Part shown: positions 59,839 through 60,953 of the stretch, in pieces | How the letters are laid out: each line of letters opens with the position of its first letter | Numbering within the stretch: position 1 is the stretch's first letter | Origin: an uncultured Spartobacteria bacterium | GTDB taxonomy: Bacteria > Verrucomicrobiota > Verrucomicrobiia > Chthoniobacterales > Chthoniobacteraceae | Length of the DNA: 60,953 nucleotides | Direction: 5' to 3' | NCBI GenBank assembly: GCA_903919125.1 | Contig: CAIXGS010000041.1 | Coordinates: 1 to 60,953 of the forward strand | Made by a program: the position numbers and the translations under genes | The notes under the pieces: model-generated | What the model was told of the DNA's origin: nothing | The model's database searches: none | What the model saw: the letters and a program-made list of their open reading frames with translations, nothing else

Positions 59839-60019
59839 AACGGTAAATCTTGGCGATACACATCTCAGCTCGCTAGGAGCGGCGAGGGTTTCCAAAGAAC
59901 CAAAGCAATTTTAACAGCAGAAGACGAGTTTAGTTTTCGGTTGGTATCTGCTATGGAAATCAGAGCTCGCCGCACTTGTCTTGACCTCTCGGGCTGGATG
60001 ACCGTGATAATGTGTCTCG

Positions 60020-60814
60020 ATGACCCATCCATTGACGCCCGTAGAACAGCAACTTTCTGATGCTTTGAAGTCTTCTTTGGCGATTATTGAATCGCATCCA
60101 ATTTTTGGAGACCTCAGGACGGAAGCCCAGCTTCGTGTTTTCATGGAACATCATGTTTTTCCGGTGTGGGATTTCATGTCCTTGTTGAAGTTTCTCCAAG
60201 CCACGCTTGCCCCTGCGACTTGGCCGTGGCTGCCCCGTGCCCATGGCGATTTAGTCCGGTTGATTAATGAGATCGTAGTGGGCGAGGAGTGCGACGAGTT
60301 GCCCAAGTCGCATCGAGCTCAAGCTTCGCATACAAGCCACTTTGACCTCTACCTGATGGCCATGAGAGAAGTGGGGGCCGATACTGGAGCAATCAGTGAA
60401 TTTATTGAGGTTGTTCGGAATAAGGGTCTTGAGGCAGCTCTGGATGCGCCGTGCGTTCCCGACCTTTCTCGAGCCTTCATGTGCGACACTTTTGCACTAC
60501 TTAAGCAGGGGGAAGCGCACCGTGTGGCCGCCTCTTTTTCGTTCGGGCGGGAGAACGTGATCCCCGGAATGTTTAATTCCCTGCTGGATCAACTCGGGAT
60601 CGGTGAGGATCGTGCGCCTATTTTTCACTATTATCTAAAGCGCCACGCCGAACTCGATGGGAACGAGCATGGCCCAGCAGCACTTCGCTTGGTGACGACC
60701 CTTTGCAACGACGACCCCGTGAAACTCAAGGAAGCAGTTGCCTCGGCAAAGGCTGCCCTGGCAAGCCGAGGCCGCTTTTGGGACAGCTTAAGGGGGCAGT
60801 TGAACAATCATTAA
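60020..60814 (+). CDS. DUF3050 domain-containing protein
   Basis: A 264-residue helical protein of the DUF3050 family, which has a heme-oxygenase-like fold. Landmarks are LRTEAQLRVFMEHHVFPVWDFMSLLKFLQ and LINEIVVGEECDE in the first half, with further His and Glu residues (SHTSHFDLYLMAMREVG) that could bind metal. The start at 60020 is an ATG. It is divergent from nagB and ends directly before the insertion-sequence left end. The reaction is unknown. Confidence 0.85.
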   Translation: MTHPLTPVEQQLSDALKSSLAIIESHPIFGDLRTEAQLRVFMEHHVFPVWDFMSLLKFLQATLAPATWPWLPRAHGDLVRLINEIVVGEECDELPKSHRAQASHTSHFDLYLMAMREVGADTGAISEFIEVVRNKGLEAALDAPCVPDLSRAFMCDTFALLKQGEAHRVAASFSFGRENVIPGMFNSLLDQLGIGEDRAPIFHYYLKRHAELDGNEHGPAALRLVTTLCNDDPVKLKEAVASAKAALASRGRFWDSLRGQLNNH

Positions 60815-60817
60815 TGA

Positions 60818-60953
60818 GGGCTCTTGATCAAAGATTGGGGACATAGGGGATAGAATCCCAGTATGTCGCGCCTCCTTAACTCCATCGGAATCAGTGGTTA
60901 TAAAATTCTCAACCAAACTACCAAGTCGGATTGCATTGAAATAGACCTCCAAG
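60818..60953 (+). mobile_element. Left end of a probable ISL3-type insertion sequence, cut by window edge
   Basis: Beginning at 60818-60819 the sequence GGCTCTTGATCAAAGATTGG has the start expected of ISL3-family terminal repeats (family knowledge). It lies three bases after the DUF3050 stop. A reading frame starts 45 bases in. The right end and the target duplication are outside the window. Confidence 0.5.
60863..60953 (+). CDS. Putative transposase, N-terminal fragment
   Basis: Only 30 residues are visible: MSRLLNSIGISGYKI, then LNQTTKSDCIEIDLQ. It is truncated by the window edge. ISL3 transposases begin similarly with a short leader before a zinc-finger region, which would follow outside the window. 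The call depends on the terminal-repeat evidence at 60818. Confidence 0.4.
   Translation, partial: MSRLLNSIGISGYKILNQTTKSDCIEIDLQ

Noticed and set aside
1-60953. tRNA, rRNA and CRISPR arrays
   Set aside because: Intergenic regions were read for T-loop motifs, rRNA segments and spaced direct repeats; none were found.

Overview
The window looks like part of a Verrucomicrobiota (PVC superphylum) chromosome, probably close to the Opitutae. The main evidence is two large exported proteins of types typical of PVC bacteria: a heme-binding CxxCH protein with propeller and HEAT regions, and an SGNH-propeller-HEAT-cupredoxin fusion. A DUF6600-type protein, a Kdo transferase (Gram-negative LPS) and many co-directional ordinary housekeeping genes fit the same picture. 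This assignment is inferred from protein types; no rRNA or tRNA gene was found.

Layout. Positions 1-140 hold the 3' end of a group II intron that sits inside a copy of a dispersed palindromic repeat; a second copy lies at 9672-9801. From 211 to 8502 there are a DUF4139 protein, manA, two sugar dehydrogenases, a DUF6600 protein, an orphan lipoprotein and lpdA. From 8565 to 18299 come tal, waaA (kdtA), a cyclic-nucleotide-gated K+ channel, yccF, trpD, nrdR with a linked unknown gene, a HIT protein, the rplS-rnhB-yraN operon and tadA. From 18360 to 25806 lie a trxB-RND pump-rimO unit, an esterase-like protein and an unknown protein ending in a beta-clamp-like motif.

From 25911 to 36079 one strand carries acyP, exbB, exbD, a TPR protein, comEC and the large SGNH/azurin fusion. 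From 36194 to 50898 there are the pyruvate dehydrogenase E2 gene, pirin, uvrB, a fucose isomerase/aldolase pair, the CxxCH cytochrome-type protein, a Pal-type lipoprotein, galE and a second RND pump. From 51108 to 60953 there are a second orphan exported protein, a LOG protein, clpS with a DUF2017 partner, an NlpC-type lipoprotein, an A+T-rich polysaccharide island (GT2, DegT aminotransferase, WbqC), nagB, a DUF3050 protein and the left end of a probable ISL3-type insertion sequence.

Most genes are ordinary metabolism and envelope functions. The most unusual signals are: the intron nested in a palindromic repeat; two orphan exported proteins that share an upstream sequence block and a long N-terminal extension with short repeats; an apparent small transcription unit with its own terminator between comEC and the fusion gene; and several proteins whose key residues are altered (SDR YxxxR, degenerate ComEC metal site, a 40-residue insertion in UvrB).
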